In this document: one piece after another, positions 1-8,916 of the stretch | How positions within the stretch are numbered: the stretch's first letter is position 1 | Layout of the letters: every line of letters starts with the position of its first letter | Source of the DNA: Actinoalloteichus_B caeruleus | Lineage (GTDB): Bacteria; Actinomycetota; Actinomycetes; Mycobacteriales; Pseudonocardiaceae | Assembly: GCF_000718005.1 (NCBI RefSeq) | Contig: NZ_JODV01000006.1 | Reading direction: 5' to 3' (one strand) | DNA length: 64,000 nucleotides | Translations under genes and position numbers: made by a program | Notes under the pieces: generated by a model | The model's database searches: none | Told to the model about the DNA's origin: nothing | What the model saw: the letters and a program-made list of their open reading frames with translations, nothing else

Positions 1-486
1 GTTCCCGGCGGCCGCCGCCGAGGACATGCAGAACCGACCGTTGTAGTCGATCTGGCTGGTGCCCAACGCGACCCGGGCGAACTTCCCCAGCAGGTAGGCC
101 TTCTCGTTCGTCAGCCCGCCCCCTCCCAGCACCGCGACCGAGTCCGCTCCGGCGCGGTCAACGGCGGCCCGGATCCCGGCGACGGCGCGGTCGAGAGCGG
201 TCGGCCAGTCGGTGGCCCGCGACGGACCGCCTCGGTGGTCCCGCACCAGCGGACCCAGCAGCCGGTCGCCGGCGGAGAGCAGCCGCGGCGCTGTCCACCC
301 CTTCTGGCACAGCCGACCGCGGTTCACGGGGAAGTCGGTGGGGCGCACCCCGATCGTGGGGCGTCCCCCGCCTCCCCCGCCCTCCTCGACGAGTTCCGTC
401 CCGCACTGGAGTGCGCAGTAGGGGCAGTGGGTGGCGGTGGCCGCGACCACGGGCGGCGGGATTGACGCGGGTGGTGTGGAGGTCAC
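1..486 (-). CDS. Assimilatory nitrate reductase catalytic subunit, N-terminal part
   Basis: Partial gene cut by the left window edge; the first 162 residues are visible. It belongs to the molybdopterin oxidoreductase family and reduces nitrate to nitrite in the cytoplasm. The sequence shows an N-terminal iron-sulfur motif CPYCALQC (about residues 24-31), then a downstream Cys in RGRLCQKGW, the usual 4Fe-4S cradle of NasA/NarB enzymes. The segment ending RFCMSSAAAAGN is typical of the Mo-bisMGD domain. The start is GTG at 486, overlapping the TGA of the upstream transporter gene (GTGA), so the two are almost certainly translationally coupled. A formate-dehydrogenase-like relative is possible, but the adjacent nitrate transporter makes nitrate reductase the better call. 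Confidence 0.88.
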   Translation of the reverse strand, partial: MTSTPPASIPPPVVAATATHCPYCALQCGTELVEEGGGGGGRPTIGVRPTDFPVNRGRLCQKGWTAPRLLSAGDRLLGPLVRDHRGGPSRATDWPTALDRAVAGIRAAVDRAGADSVAVLGGGGLTNEKAYLLGKFARVALGTSQIDYNGRFCMSSAAAAGN

Positions 487-1886
487 GCTCCACCCCCCAC
501 CGCCGCCGGGGCTCCCCGCTCGGGGGCGAGGGTGCCGTTCCTGGTCCGGGGAGCCCTCAGGTACACCACCCAGGTGACCAGCACGCACAGTCCGTAGAAG
601 GCGAGGAAGGACAGGAACGCGCCGGTCCCGGTGCCCGCCTCCCCGCCGTAGGCCGCGCGGAACGCCAGGTTGATCAGCACGCCCCCCAGCGCGCCCACGG
701 CACCGGCGATGCCGATCACCGCGCCGGTGATCCGGCGCACCCACCTCGCCTCCGTCCCGGGCGCCGCCCCGGGTGCCCGGCTGGTCGCCCGCGCCCGGAA
801 CACCACCGGGATCATCTTGTAGGTGGAGCCGTTCCCCACGCCGGTCAGCACGAACAACACCGTGAATGCCCCGATGAACAGCCGGAACGACCCCTGGGAC
901 GAGGCCAGGACCAGCAGCCCGGTGCCGGCCGCCATCGCCAGGAAGGTCCAGAACGTGACCAGGGCGGCGTCGAACCGGTCGGACAACCAGCCACCGACCG
1001 GGCGGCTCAGCGAACCGAGAAGAGGTCCGACGAAGGTCAGGGAGGCGGCCTCCACCGCGCTGAACCCGAACTGGGTCTGGAGGACGAGACCGAAGGCGAA
1101 GCCGTAGCCGATGAAGGACCCGAAGGTTCCCACGTACAGCAGGGAGATCAGCCACGTGTGGGGTTCGCGGACCGCCTCCCGCTGGGCGTCGCGGTCGGCG
1201 CGGAGCCCGGGCAGGTTGTCCATCCGCAGCGCGCAGGCCAGGGTGACCAGCACGATCACGGGCAGGTACACGGCGGCGACGTAGGCGGGGCTGGTCGACC
1301 CGGCCACCGAGATGACGGCGAGGCCGACCAGCTGCACGGCGGCGACCCCCAGGTTCCCGCCACCCGCGTTCAGCCCGAGCGCCCACCCCTTGTGCCGTTC
1401 GGGGTAGAAGGCGTTGATGTTGGTCATCGAGGACGCGAAGTTCCCGCCGCCGACACCCGCCACCGCCGCCACGACGAGGAAGACCCAGAACGGGGTCTCC
1501 GGCCGCTGCACGAGGATCGCGGCCAGCAGCGTCGGGACCAGCAGGACCGCCGTGGCGGCGACCGTCCAGTTCCGGCCGCCGAAGCGGCACACCCACCCGC
1601 TGTAGGGCAACCGGAGCAGGGCACCGACCAGCGTCGGCGTGCAGACCAGCAGGAACTTCTCGCCCGAGGTGAAGTGGAAGCCGATCTCCGGCGTCATGAA
1701 GAGCACCATCACCGACCAGACGCTCCACACCGAGAACCCCACGTGCTCGGAGAGCACCGAGAAGAGCAGGTTGCGCCTGGCGACGTGCCGGCCCGTCCGC
1801 TCCCAGAACTCGTGGTCCTCCGGGTCCCAGCGCTCCAGGCGTCGGTCACCGGACGGGTGGGCAGTGGCGTCCGTCGTCACCGGCAC
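483..1886 (-). CDS. narK: NarK-type nitrate/nitrite MFS transporter
   Basis: A 467-residue major facilitator with about 12 hydrophobic segments, expected in the cytoplasmic membrane, importing nitrate or exchanging it for nitrite. A soluble N-terminal arm (residues 1-40) precedes the first membrane segment. The region around GVGGGNFASSMTNINAFYP and GLNAGGGNLGVA carries the glycine/asparagine-rich nitrate signature of the NarK/NNP branch. The GTG start at 1886 has the SD AGAGGAG 7 nt upstream. Its stop overlaps the GTG of the nitrate reductase gene, so import and reduction are made from one message. A glycine/alanine-rich tail follows the last membrane segment. Confidence 0.9.
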   Translation of the reverse strand: MPVTTDATAHPSGDRRLERWDPEDHEFWERTGRHVARRNLLFSVLSEHVGFSVWSVWSVMVLFMTPEIGFHFTSGEKFLLVCTPTLVGALLRLPYSGWVCRFGGRNWTVAATAVLLVPTLLAAILVQRPETPFWVFLVVAAVAGVGGGNFASSMTNINAFYPERHKGWALGLNAGGGNLGVAAVQLVGLAVISVAGSTSPAYVAAVYLPVIVLVTLACALRMDNLPGLRADRDAQREAVREPHTWLISLLYVGTFGSFIGYGFAFGLVLQTQFGFSAVEAASLTFVGPLLGSLSRPVGGWLSDRFDAALVTFWTFLAMAAGTGLLVLASSQGSFRLFIGAFTVLFVLTGVGNGSTYKMIPVVFRARATSRAPGAAPGTEARWVRRITGAVIGIAGAVGALGGVLINLAFRAAYGGEAGTGTGAFLSFLAFYGLCVLVTWVVYLRAPRTRNGTLAPERGAPAAVGGGA

Positions 1887-1932
1887 GGCGGTCTCCTCTC
1901 GCGGCTGGCGGGAGCCACGCTAGGCAGCGCCT

Positions 1933-1958
1933 GTTACCGGCCGGGGTCGCCGCGTTAC
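1933..1958. promoter_or_regulatory. Possible GlnR-type half sites upstream of narK
   Basis: Two GTTAC pentamers (GTAAC on the narK strand) lie at 1933-1937 and 1954-1958, 21 bp apart, about 50-70 bp upstream of the narK start. Actinobacterial GlnR sites repeat GTnAC-like half sites with a period near 22 bp, and nitrate assimilation is a known GlnR target. The intervening half site is poor, so this is a weak candidate. Confidence 0.3.
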
Positions 1959-2030
1959 GCCGAGCGGAAAAGGTCCTCACAGGGGGCGGGCGGCGGCGGT
2001 GAGCCTCCGACCCCCTCGGGCCGTGTGGGG

Positions 2031-2960
2031 TCAGCCGAGGGTGTCGGCCACCACGGCCGCCGCCGCCGCGACGGCCTCGGCCCGCCCTCCCGCGTCCCGC
2101 TCGGTCCGGCTGGTCAGCACGGCGAGGACGATCGGCGGGGCGTCCGGCCGGAAGGCCACCGCGATGTCGTTGCGGGTCCCGTAGAAGCCGCCGCCCGACT
2201 TGTCCACGACCCGCCAGTCCGAGGGAACGCCCGCGCGCACCAGCTCGTCACCGGTGGCGTTGCCCGACATCCAGTCCTCCAACACCGCGCGCCGTTCGTC
2301 GGTCAACGCGTCCCCCAGCAGCAGGGTCCGCAGGGTCGTCGCCAGCGCCCTGGGCGTGCTGGTGTCTCGGTCGTCGCCCGGGACGGCGTCGTTGAGCTCC
2401 GTCTCGTACCGGTCGCTGCGGGTCACCTCGTCGCCGAGTTCGCGCAGCCTCCGCTGGAAACCGGCCGGTCCGCCGAGTTCGGTGAGCATCAGGTTGGCCG
2501 CGGTGTTGTCGCTGTACCGCACGGCTGCCTCGCACAGCGCGTCCAGGCCCAGCCCGGCCCCGACGTGCGCCTCGGTGACGGGTGAGTGGGTGACGAGGTC
2601 CCCCTGCTGGTAGGGGATCACCTGGCCCATCCGCTCGTCGGAACTCACCAGCAGGACGGCCCCGGCCGCGACTGCCTTGATCGTGGAGCAGTACGCGAAA
2701 CGTTCGTCGGGGCGGTGGACCAGCGCGCGGCCGCTCCCGGTGTCGAGGGCGTACACCCCCAGCCGCACGTCGTGTTCCCGTTCGACGCGTTCGAAGGCCG
2801 CCTCCCGCTCCTCCGGCGAGGGCGAGGGGGCCGGCGGGGCTGGTGGGGAGGGCACGGCCCCGCCCGCGGGTTCCGGCCCGGCTCCGGTCGACGCGCAGCC
2901 CGCCAGGGGGACGAGCGCGGCCAGTGCGAGCAGGGAACGGCGGGACAGGTCGTGTGGCAT
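2031..2960 (-). CDS. bla: Class A beta-lactamase, lipoprotein
   Basis: A 309-residue serine beta-lactamase that hydrolyses the beta-lactam ring outside the membrane. The ATG at 2960 gives a signal peptide with a twin-arginine-like SRRSLL and a lipobox ending LAGC (Cys22). A Pro/Ser-rich tether then leads to the catalytic domain. All class A motifs are visible: STIK (Ser92, Lys95), SDN (150-152), ExxLN (Glu186 to Asn190) and KSG (254-256, in place of the commoner KTG). The open frame extends upstream, but the extra residues are low-complexity and precede the signal peptide. No blaR/blaI-type regulator is adjacent. The ABM gene lies 221 bp upstream on the same strand. Confidence 0.9.
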   Translation of the reverse strand: MPHDLSRRSLLALAALVPLAGCASTGAGPEPAGGAVPSPPAPPAPSPSPEEREAAFERVEREHDVRLGVYALDTGSGRALVHRPDERFAYCSTIKAVAAGAVLLVSSDERMGQVIPYQQGDLVTHSPVTEAHVGAGLGLDALCEAAVRYSDNTAANLMLTELGGPAGFQRRLRELGDEVTRSDRYETELNDAVPGDDRDTSTPRALATTLRTLLLGDALTDERRAVLEDWMSGNATGDELVRAGVPSDWRVVDKSGGGFYGTRNDIAVAFRPDAPPIVLAVLTSRTERDAGGRAEAVAAAAAVVADTLG

Positions 2961-3181
2961 CGCGGTGGTGTCCTCAATCGTCTCGACCCGGGGTCCGGTC
3001 CACCCGCCGAGCGCCTCGGCGGGTCCCCCTCCCGGGGTTGGGCGTGGACGCGAACTCGCCGTGGTCCGGGTGTCCGGTCTCCCGGTGGACGCGGGGGCCC
3101 CGGCGGGGGTTGCCGAGTGCCACTCGGCCGGGTGGACGAGGAGCATCGTCACCGGCACGGCGGACATGGGCGCCCGCCGGG

Positions 3182-3826
3182 TCAGGCTCGGGACTCCCGG
3201 AGGCCGTGGGGGAGGAACCGGATCACCCGCACCCCCGGCCGCCCCGCGTCGGCGGCAAGGGGGTCGTCGGCCTCGGGGCCCGGGATGGCGGAGCGGTGGG
3301 CTTCGGGAGAGGTCCACTCCGCGTAGTTGAGGACGCGGCTCCCGTCGAGGCTGACGTGGAAGTGGGCGGCGAGCAGTCCGGGCAGGGGCGCGTCATGCCC
3401 GGTCTCGTGCTCGGAGGCGCCGTCGAACATCTCGTCGACCCACTTCCTCGCCGCGGCCGGATCGGCCTGGCCAAGGTCGACCACGACGGTGACGGCGCAG
3501 CCGGTGGGCTCGCGGAGGTCGGTCACGCTGCTGCGGTAGAGCTGGTACGCGGTTCCCGCTCGCGCGGGTTCCGGGGGGCGCGTGTCCTCGGCCCCCGTGC
3601 CCGCCGGCCGGGGGTCGGCCCACTGCTCGTACTCGAGCAGCGTGTTGCCGGTGACGCTGCGGAGGCACGCCCTGCTGAGCAGCCCCGCTGGCCAGTCGTG
3701 GGCGTCCCACTCGGCGACGACGGCGTCGGCGGCGCGTGTCGTGTCCTCGCCGCGCACGTCGCGTTCCCTGACCACCACCGTCCAGGAGTCGGGGCGGGTC
3801 ACGTTCGGTAGTGCGGAAGCGGGCAT
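3182..3826 (-). CDS. Two-domain antibiotic biosynthesis monooxygenase (ABM) family protein
   Basis: A 214-residue cytosolic protein with two ferredoxin-like ABM units (about residues 10-100 and 105-195). Each carries the family pattern in which a beta strand is followed by a WxS/E-type helix and a later LxYxxW strand (LLEYEQW in the first, VLNYAEWTS in the second). Members include small monooxygenases and haem- or quinone-modifying enzymes, so the substrate cannot be read from sequence. The ATG at 3826 has AGGAG 8 nt upstream. It sits upstream of the beta-lactamase gene on the same strand, but the 221-bp gap argues against tight coupling. Confidence 0.72.
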   Translation of the reverse strand: MPASALPNVTRPDSWTVVVRERDVRGEDTTRAADAVVAEWDAHDWPAGLLSRACLRSVTGNTLLEYEQWADPRPAGTGAEDTRPPEPARAGTAYQLYRSSVTDLREPTGCAVTVVVDLGQADPAAARKWVDEMFDGASEHETGHDAPLPGLLAAHFHVSLDGSRVLNYAEWTSPEAHRSAIPGPEADDPLAADAGRPGVRVIRFLPHGLRESRA

Positions 3827-4007
3827 TCGCGGGCTCCTGGGAATGTGCGGGCGGTCGTCCTCGCACGGTACTGAGGGGGTTGCCCGCCGATCGAACCGTT
3901 TTCCGCCGGGCCGGTCGGCGGCCGTGAGCCGCCGGTCGCCCGCCGAGGGGATCCACCGAAGGAGTCAATCCGAGGCTGAACCGTTCCGGTGTCAGGACGC
4001 AGCTGAC

Positions 4008-4013
4008 TAGCGT
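4008..4013 (+). promoter_or_regulatory. Candidate -10 (TAGCGT) of a leaderless mRNA
   Basis: A TANNNT hexamer ends 6 nt before the ATG at 4020. No Shine-Dalgarno lies between, so transcription would start at or next to the start codon. The same hexamer stands at the same distance before the MarR and FilP-like genes of this window. No clear -35 is seen. Confidence 0.5.
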
Positions 4014-4019
4014 TGCCGG

Positions 4020-4880
4020 ATGGCCAGCAGCAGCGGGCGGTCACTCCGCTCCCGGGCGGTGGGCGCCCGCCTCCGGCAGGCCCGGTTGGCCGCCGGGATG
4101 TCCCCCCGCACCGTGGCGACGAGGGTGGGTGTCCCCGTCGGCGTCGTCGGCGGGTGGGAACGCGGGGACACGCTGCCCACCGCCGCGCAGGCGGCCGCCT
4201 ACCTGACGGAGGTCGGGGTGGGGGCCGGGGAGTTCGTCAGCGTGACGGCGGAACTCCTGGAACTGGCGGAACGGCGCCGGGAACGCCGGCGGTGGGCCGC
4301 GCCGAACCCACCGGACGGGACGGAGCCGTCCGATGCGGACACCAGCTCGATCGTCGAGGCCTCGGCGTTCCTGGTACCCGAGGTGGTGCGCACGGCGGAG
4401 TACGCGCGCGCCTGGCTGACGGCACGGGGCACTCCGACGTCGGTCGTGGAGGCGGAGGTCGCCGCCCGGCTCGAACGCCAGGAGATCCTGCACCGGCCAC
4501 GACCCCCCACCCTGCGGGTCCTCCTCGGCGAGCCGGCGGTGCGTCCGGGTCCCGACCTGGGCCGGGCCGGCCCCGCCGTGTTGGCCGGTCAGCTGTGGCA
4601 CCTGTTGGAGCTGGTGAAGCTCCCCCACGTGCGCGTCCAGGTCGTGCCGACCGCGAGGCTGGCCGCCCTCCTCGCCGTCGGGGACTTCCAGTTGCTGGAG
4701 TCGGAGCGGGTACCCCCGCTGGTCAGGTTGGACCTCGCCGCGGGGACCACCGTCCTCGACGGAGCGGGGCGCGCCGCCCCCTACCGGCTGGCGGCCGAAC
4801 GCGTCGGGGGGATGGCGCTGTCCGACCAGGAGTCGGCGGCGTTGCTGGACCGCCGTGCCCGCGACCTCGCGAGGGACTGA
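4020..4880 (+). CDS. XRE-family regulator with DUF5753 domain
   Basis: A 286-residue DNA-binding protein. Residues about 12-70 form the helix-turn-helix (ARLRQARLAAGMSPRTVATR, then WERGD). A charged connector leads to a C-terminal DUF5753 region (about 105-280) with the typical EAEVAARLERQEIL helix and HVRVQVVP strand. Such Scr1-like proteins are abundant in actinomycetes and often sit beside a small DUF397 protein, forming antitoxin-like or developmental switch pairs. No DUF397 gene is found on either side, so this copy is an orphan. The start lacks an SD and follows a TAGCGT -10 element. Confidence 0.85.
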   Translation: MASSSGRSLRSRAVGARLRQARLAAGMSPRTVATRVGVPVGVVGGWERGDTLPTAAQAAAYLTEVGVGAGEFVSVTAELLELAERRRERRRWAAPNPPDGTEPSDADTSSIVEASAFLVPEVVRTAEYARAWLTARGTPTSVVEAEVAARLERQEILHRPRPPTLRVLLGEPAVRPGPDLGRAGPAVLAGQLWHLLELVKLPHVRVQVVPTARLAALLAVGDFQLLESERVPPLVRLDLAAGTTVLDGAGRAAPYRLAAERVGGMALSDQESAALLDRRARDLARD

Positions 4881-4947
4881 CACCAGGGCTCGAACCGCTC
4901 GGCAGCGGTCCGGGGAAAACCTCACGGGCGCTCCGCGACCGCTGTCC

Positions 4948-4953
4948 TATGCT
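4948..4953 (+). promoter_or_regulatory. Candidate -10 (TATGCT) of a leaderless mRNA
   Basis: TATGCT ends 6 nt before the ATG at 4960, with no Shine-Dalgarno between. The spacing matches the other presumed leaderless genes of the window. Confidence 0.5.
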
Positions 4954-4959
4954 CCGCCG

Positions 4960-5736
4960 ATGATCAACGGAGTTCGGAACTTCCTCAGCGGCGTGGGCAT
5001 GCTGGGGCGCGGGTTCGGGCTGGTGACGCGCACACCACGCCTTCTGCTGCTCGGCGCGTTGCCCGCCCTGCTGACCTCGGTGCTCCTGCTCGGCGCCATC
5101 GCCGCCCTGGTGTACTACTCCGGGGACCTCGCCGCACTGGTCACGCCGTTCGCCGACGACTGGGCGGCTCCCCTTCGGGCGTTGGTGCGCGTCGCCGCCG
5201 GCGTGGCGGTGGTGGCCCTGGCGCTGACCGTGTCGATGCTCAGCTTCACCGGGATCGCGCTGGCGATCGGCGGACCGTTCTACGAGGCGATCGCCGAGCG
5301 CGTCGAGGACGACCTGGGAGGCGTTCCCGAGTCTGAGGAGGCGTCCTGGTGGCGCTCCTTCTCGGTGGGACTGGGCGAGACAGCGCTACTGGTGCTCATC
5401 GCGGTCCTGGTCGCGATACCCCTGTTCCTCATCGGCCTCATCCCCGTCGTCGGTTCGGTGCTGGCCCTCGTGCTGGGTGTCCTGGTCAACGGCTGGCTGC
5501 TGGGGCTGGAGATGACGGCCGTCCCCTTCGGTCGCCGTGGCCGCACCCTCGGGGAGCGTCACCGCTGCCTGCGGCGGAACCGGATGCGCGCGTGGGGGTT
5601 CGCGCTGCCCACCTACCTGCTGCTCCTGGTGCCCTTCGCGGCACTCCTGGTCATGCCGGCCGCGTTGGCCGGCGGGACCCTCGTCGCTCACCGAGCGCTG
5701 ACCGAGGACGAGGGGGCGACGACCACCGGCGGGTGA
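4960..5736 (+). CDS. EI24/CysZ-like integral membrane protein
   Basis: A 258-residue membrane protein. Residues 1-20 resemble the family N-terminus (GVRNFLSGVGMLGRGFGLV), and four to six hydrophobic segments follow, including strong ones near residues 27-50, 80-105, 140-175 and 215-245. The pattern fits EI24 domain proteins (PF07264), which include the sulfate permease CysZ; most actinobacterial members are uncharacterised. The ATG at 4960 was chosen over upstream in-frame starts because the extra residues are non-conserved-looking and the -10 element sits immediately before it. No cysteine-biosynthesis gene is adjacent, so a sulfate role is not supported by context. Confidence 0.8.
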   Translation: MINGVRNFLSGVGMLGRGFGLVTRTPRLLLLGALPALLTSVLLLGAIAALVYYSGDLAALVTPFADDWAAPLRALVRVAAGVAVVALALTVSMLSFTGIALAIGGPFYEAIAERVEDDLGGVPESEEASWWRSFSVGLGETALLVLIAVLVAIPLFLIGLIPVVGSVLALVLGVLVNGWLLGLEMTAVPFGRRGRTLGERHRCLRRNRMRAWGFALPTYLLLLVPFAALLVMPAALAGGTLVAHRALTEDEGATTTGG

Positions 5737-7492
5737 CCTCCGCGCCTCGGCGGTCCCGGTGGCCGTGTCCGGTCGGGGACGCTGACGGTCCTCGCCCCCG
5801 ACCGCGCCAGGGACGGCGCACCGGTGGCCGCTCCGATGCGAGCTCAACCGGGTGCCGGGGTCGTGGCGGATCGGCTCCCCGGGTGCCCCCTCCGCCGCCG
5901 ACGGTCATCCGCTCGTCCCAGGCCGGCCGACACGGCCAGCCCGGTGCCGGTGGGAACGCCCTCGGGGCGGAACCACGAGATCCACACTCGCGGGGAGCGC
6001 CACGCCGCCGGCACATCCTGGCTCGCCGGCGCCCCACCAGCCCGCGAGCTGACCTCCCGGGTCGCCGGTCCTGTCGCGGCTCCTCCACAGGACCTGTTCC
6101 CGCACGGTCCGCCCGGGGGCCGGGAGGTCCGGGGCCCCTCGCCGGGGCCCGCCCCTCCCCTCGACCCCGACCCGTGGCCCGCCCCGCCGCCCGGTGGGGG
6201 CCCAGCCCCCTCCGACAGCGTTCTCGTCGGACGGGGGCCCTCGTTCGACGACGTCCGACTGGAACCACCTGGTGCTGGCCGCTCCCATTCGACCGCCCCC
6301 TATTCCGCCACCACGCTTTTCCCCGCGCACCCGTTGACGCCGATGCTGATCCGGGTGAGCCCGTCGATCGCGTGTTCTCCTCGAGCCGGGAGAGGACAAC
6401 GAGCACACCCGGGCCAGGAGCGTCACCGAATCCACCGGCCCCGGTCGGGGCCGAGGAGCCCGGGCGGGTTGATCCTCGGCCGAATTCCGTGCCCAGGGCT
6501 GGGGAGGCCCCGGAGTCGATGTGGGTTTTCCCGCACTCGCCGGGCCGTGCCGGGATGCCGGCCAGCAAAGCGAAGGGAGCAGGCGGCGGCCCGGTTCGCG
6601 GCCCAGGTGACGATGTCCGCTTCGCCCAGCGCATTTCGTGATGGACGGTTCTGGATCTGATGGGGGTCGGACCGGTCGCCGTCGCGGTCCGCACCTTTCG
6701 ACCCACCGAGCGGCGACCCATTCTCGGGACGGGACCCCCGATCGGCAGGGCTCTGGGCGGCAGCGCACACCATCCAAAACGGCGCCCGTTTCACCGCACC
6801 CCCATTCCACCGGGTGGCACACGCCGTTCTGGTCCGCCCGGTCGACCACGGGCCCGGATAGCGCGGGATTGCCGACGAGCCGGGGGCTCCCACTGCGGGT
6901 GCCGGCGGACGCTTTTTATCGGGAGAACGGCGGGCGGTGGCGTTTGCGGCGCGGACGGAACACTGTCGAGCACCTCGCGAGGGGCCACGGGTTTCCGGTT
7001 AATCGCACTGTTCACGGCATGGTTTGCCCTCCCCCGGCGAGTGACTTCGGACTAGCTGACACCCGACCTCTTACGTGTTGTGTGCGAATAAGAACTTCCG
7101 TGCTATTCTCGCTATCACGCGCTCACGATGCGTTATCAGCGCACTGTCCGACACGTTCCACACCCCGGCTTCGGTCACAAAGGCACCGCCGCGAGCCGCC
7201 GCCGGGGAGGGTTCGCGGGGCGGGTGGGCGCGTACCGAAGCAACATCGGATGACAGCACGGCGACCGGTTCGAACAGGCCGAGTTCGCCAACCACGACGA
7301 AAAGGAAAAGATCGTTTCGGGGGCGGACTTCCTCCCGAATTGGTTCCGTGCTGCCGTCTTCAGGCACTGGACAACGGCCGAACACGACGGTCAACAACCA
7401 TCCGAGAGCACCAAACCCGCTGGTCAGCAGCCCTGCGGCGGATTGGTGCACAGATCGGGACAGCCGTCGGGTCGCGCCACGCGGGAAGGCGG
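5737..7492. other. Gene-poor stretch, no supported gene
   Basis: About 1.75 kb in which open frames run on both strands only because stops are rare at this GC content. Their translations are Arg/Pro/Gly-rich with no domain. Composition shifts toward AT around 7050-7330, which could be regulatory DNA for the gene at 7493 or the remains of decayed sequence. No RNA gene, transposase or repeat array was recognised. Confidence 0.5.
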
Positions 7493-7873
7493 ATGGAAAG
7501 GATGCCCACCGTGGATGACCTGCTGAAACGAATGATGGACCGTGGCTTCCTGTTCATGCCGGCGCCGGGAGATGCCGAGGTGCCCCACACCCTGATGGCG
7601 TCCTTTGGCTGGCCGGGCTACATCGACTGGATTCATATCCGGGGCGAGGACGACGCCACGGCCTGCCGGTTCCGGGACGAACGCGGAGACGGCCGTGACC
7701 GGCCCGCGGGAAGGGTGGTGTGGAAGTACGAGGGCACTTTCGCGGACACGGCGATCGAGCTGCTGTGCCTCCCCGATCCGGGGGAACGGAACTCGCCTTA
7801 CCGGATCACGTCCCCGCCCAGCGCGTTGTGGCTTCCGGAATGGCCGCGCATACCCGAACCCCGCCGGCCCTGA
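7493..7873 (+). CDS. Small protein of unknown function
   Basis: A 126-residue protein I do not recognise. It has no signal peptide or membrane segment. The composition is protein-like, in contrast to the surrounding frames: an amphipathic N-terminal helix (VDDLLKRMMDRGF), a tryptophan-rich middle (WPGYIDWIHI) and a strand-rich end (RVVWKYEGTF, TAIELLCLP). Start ATG 7493 has GGGAAGG just upstream; a second ATG at 7502 is also possible (123 residues). It stands alone between two gene-poor stretches, with nearest neighbours about 1-2 kb away. A small actinobacterial DUF-type protein is my best guess. Confidence 0.65.
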   Translation: MERMPTVDDLLKRMMDRGFLFMPAPGDAEVPHTLMASFGWPGYIDWIHIRGEDDATACRFRDERGDGRDRPAGRVVWKYEGTFADTAIELLCLPDPGERNSPYRITSPPSALWLPEWPRIPEPRRP

Positions 7874-8771
7874 CGATCCGACGCCGGCACCACCCGTCCG
7901 AACTCGCCAGCCCGGACCGGAGATCGGGTCCGCCCGGAATGCCGGAAGTCCCCCGGGCGGACCGGGGGCAATGCGCGGCTCCTGGACACGGCCACGCGAG
8001 CCCGACCAGCGAAAAGGCGCCACCACCCGACATCGCCGAGCTGATGCCGGCAACTTCCCCACCCGCCCTCTTTTCGGCGGACCGGTGACCGTCCCGGTGC
8101 GGCCAACGCGGATTCGCTTCCGCCACCGAGTCGTTCTCCACCCCTACTGGTCGCGTGCCCGGACCGCGAACGCGCCCGGGCACGCGACCTCGTCGTGCGC
8201 GCGATCAATTCGCATCCGGCGACATTGTCGAGCTCCGCCGAACGGTCCATCGGAGAACTGCGCCGTGCCGCCGGCCCCCGGAAACCGGGATCCGAATAGG
8301 GGGAAGCCCGCCGGGGAACCACCCGGAGTGGCCGCTGGTGTGGTCGGGTCCCCACCGACCACACCGCTGTTTTCGTTCCGGATCCCGGGCGCGGCCCGCC
8401 GAACGCGGTCGGCCCCGATGAGGACGCGGAGTCCCGTGATCGGGGAGTTCGTCACGAGCGGTGTTCCCAGGTGGCGTGGCGGTCACGTGACCAGCGCACC
8501 GCTGACGAAAAGGGCGAATGCCGGCACGCTCACTTTCCTCACTTTCCTCTCACATTCGAATGAGCATTGCCGTCCCCTGCGGCCTCCGCCCCGGCGCGTC
8601 CGCGTCCCTGCCCACCCGCCCGGACCTCCCTGCCCTACCCCGCCACCGGACCCCCACCCACTCATCAGATGTCTTTGCCCCCTTCCACTGGCGAGCTGGA
8701 ACACCTGATCCCGGGTCCACCACGGGTCCGGCCCCTGATCGGCGGGTGTCCGGTCCTGGCCAAGGCCGGAC
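7874..8771. other. Non-coding stretch, no supported gene
   Basis: About 900 bp without a convincing open frame on either strand. Translations in all frames are low-complexity and Arg/Pro-rich. No tRNA, repeat array or mobile element was recognised. The right end passes into the control region of the sugar operon that begins at 8931. Confidence 0.5.
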
Positions 8772-8786
8772 AGACACCGGATGTCT
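8772..8786. promoter_or_regulatory. Candidate operator AGACA-N5-TGTCT
   Basis: A 15-bp inverted repeat with perfect 5-bp arms (AGACA / TGTCT) around CCGGA. It sits immediately upstream of the -35 element of the sugar operon promoter, where a regulator would contact RNA polymerase. The cognate regulator is not in the window. Confidence 0.4.
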
Positions 8787-8787
8787 C

Positions 8788-8816
8788 TCGACACGGCTTG
8801 TAGCGTCGAACCACGA
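8788..8816 (+). promoter_or_regulatory. Promoter of the L-fucose-type operon
   Basis: TCGACA (8788-8793, one mismatch to TTGACA), a 17-bp spacer and TAGCGT (8811-8816) form a good sigma-70-like promoter. The predicted start near 8823 leaves an untranslated leader of about 108 nt before the ATG at 8931. Confidence 0.6.
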
Positions 8817-8892
8817 CGGTCGCTGGTCCCCGCTGTCCCGGGTTCGATCGGGCTCCGAGGGCCGGGGGCCGCCTCGCCATCACGATCGAGCA

Positions 8893-8916
8893 GCCCGCCC
8901 GTGACGTCGGGCGGGC
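8893..8916 (+). promoter_or_regulatory. Leader hairpin next to the Shine-Dalgarno
   Basis: GCCCGCCC (8893-8900) pairs perfectly with GGGCGGGC (8909-8916) across an 8-nt loop. The stem ends 4 nt before the SD GGAGGT (8921-8926) of the mutarotase gene. It could limit ribosome access or act as a short attenuator; this is inference from position. Confidence 0.4.

Noticed and set aside
411..2585. A 724-codon open frame on the plus strand
   Set aside because: Shadow of narK and the beta-lactamase gene, which both have complete family motifs on the other strand.
5651..6721. Long overlapping frames on both strands in the gene-poor stretch
   Set aside because: Arg/Pro/Gly-rich in all frames, with no domain, no SD and no codon-position pattern favouring one of them.
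7071..7451. A 126-codon minus-strand frame with some hydrophobic stretches
   Set aside because: No SD, no recognisable domain, overlaps equally open frames on the plus strand and lies in the AT-richer patch; not supportable as a gene.
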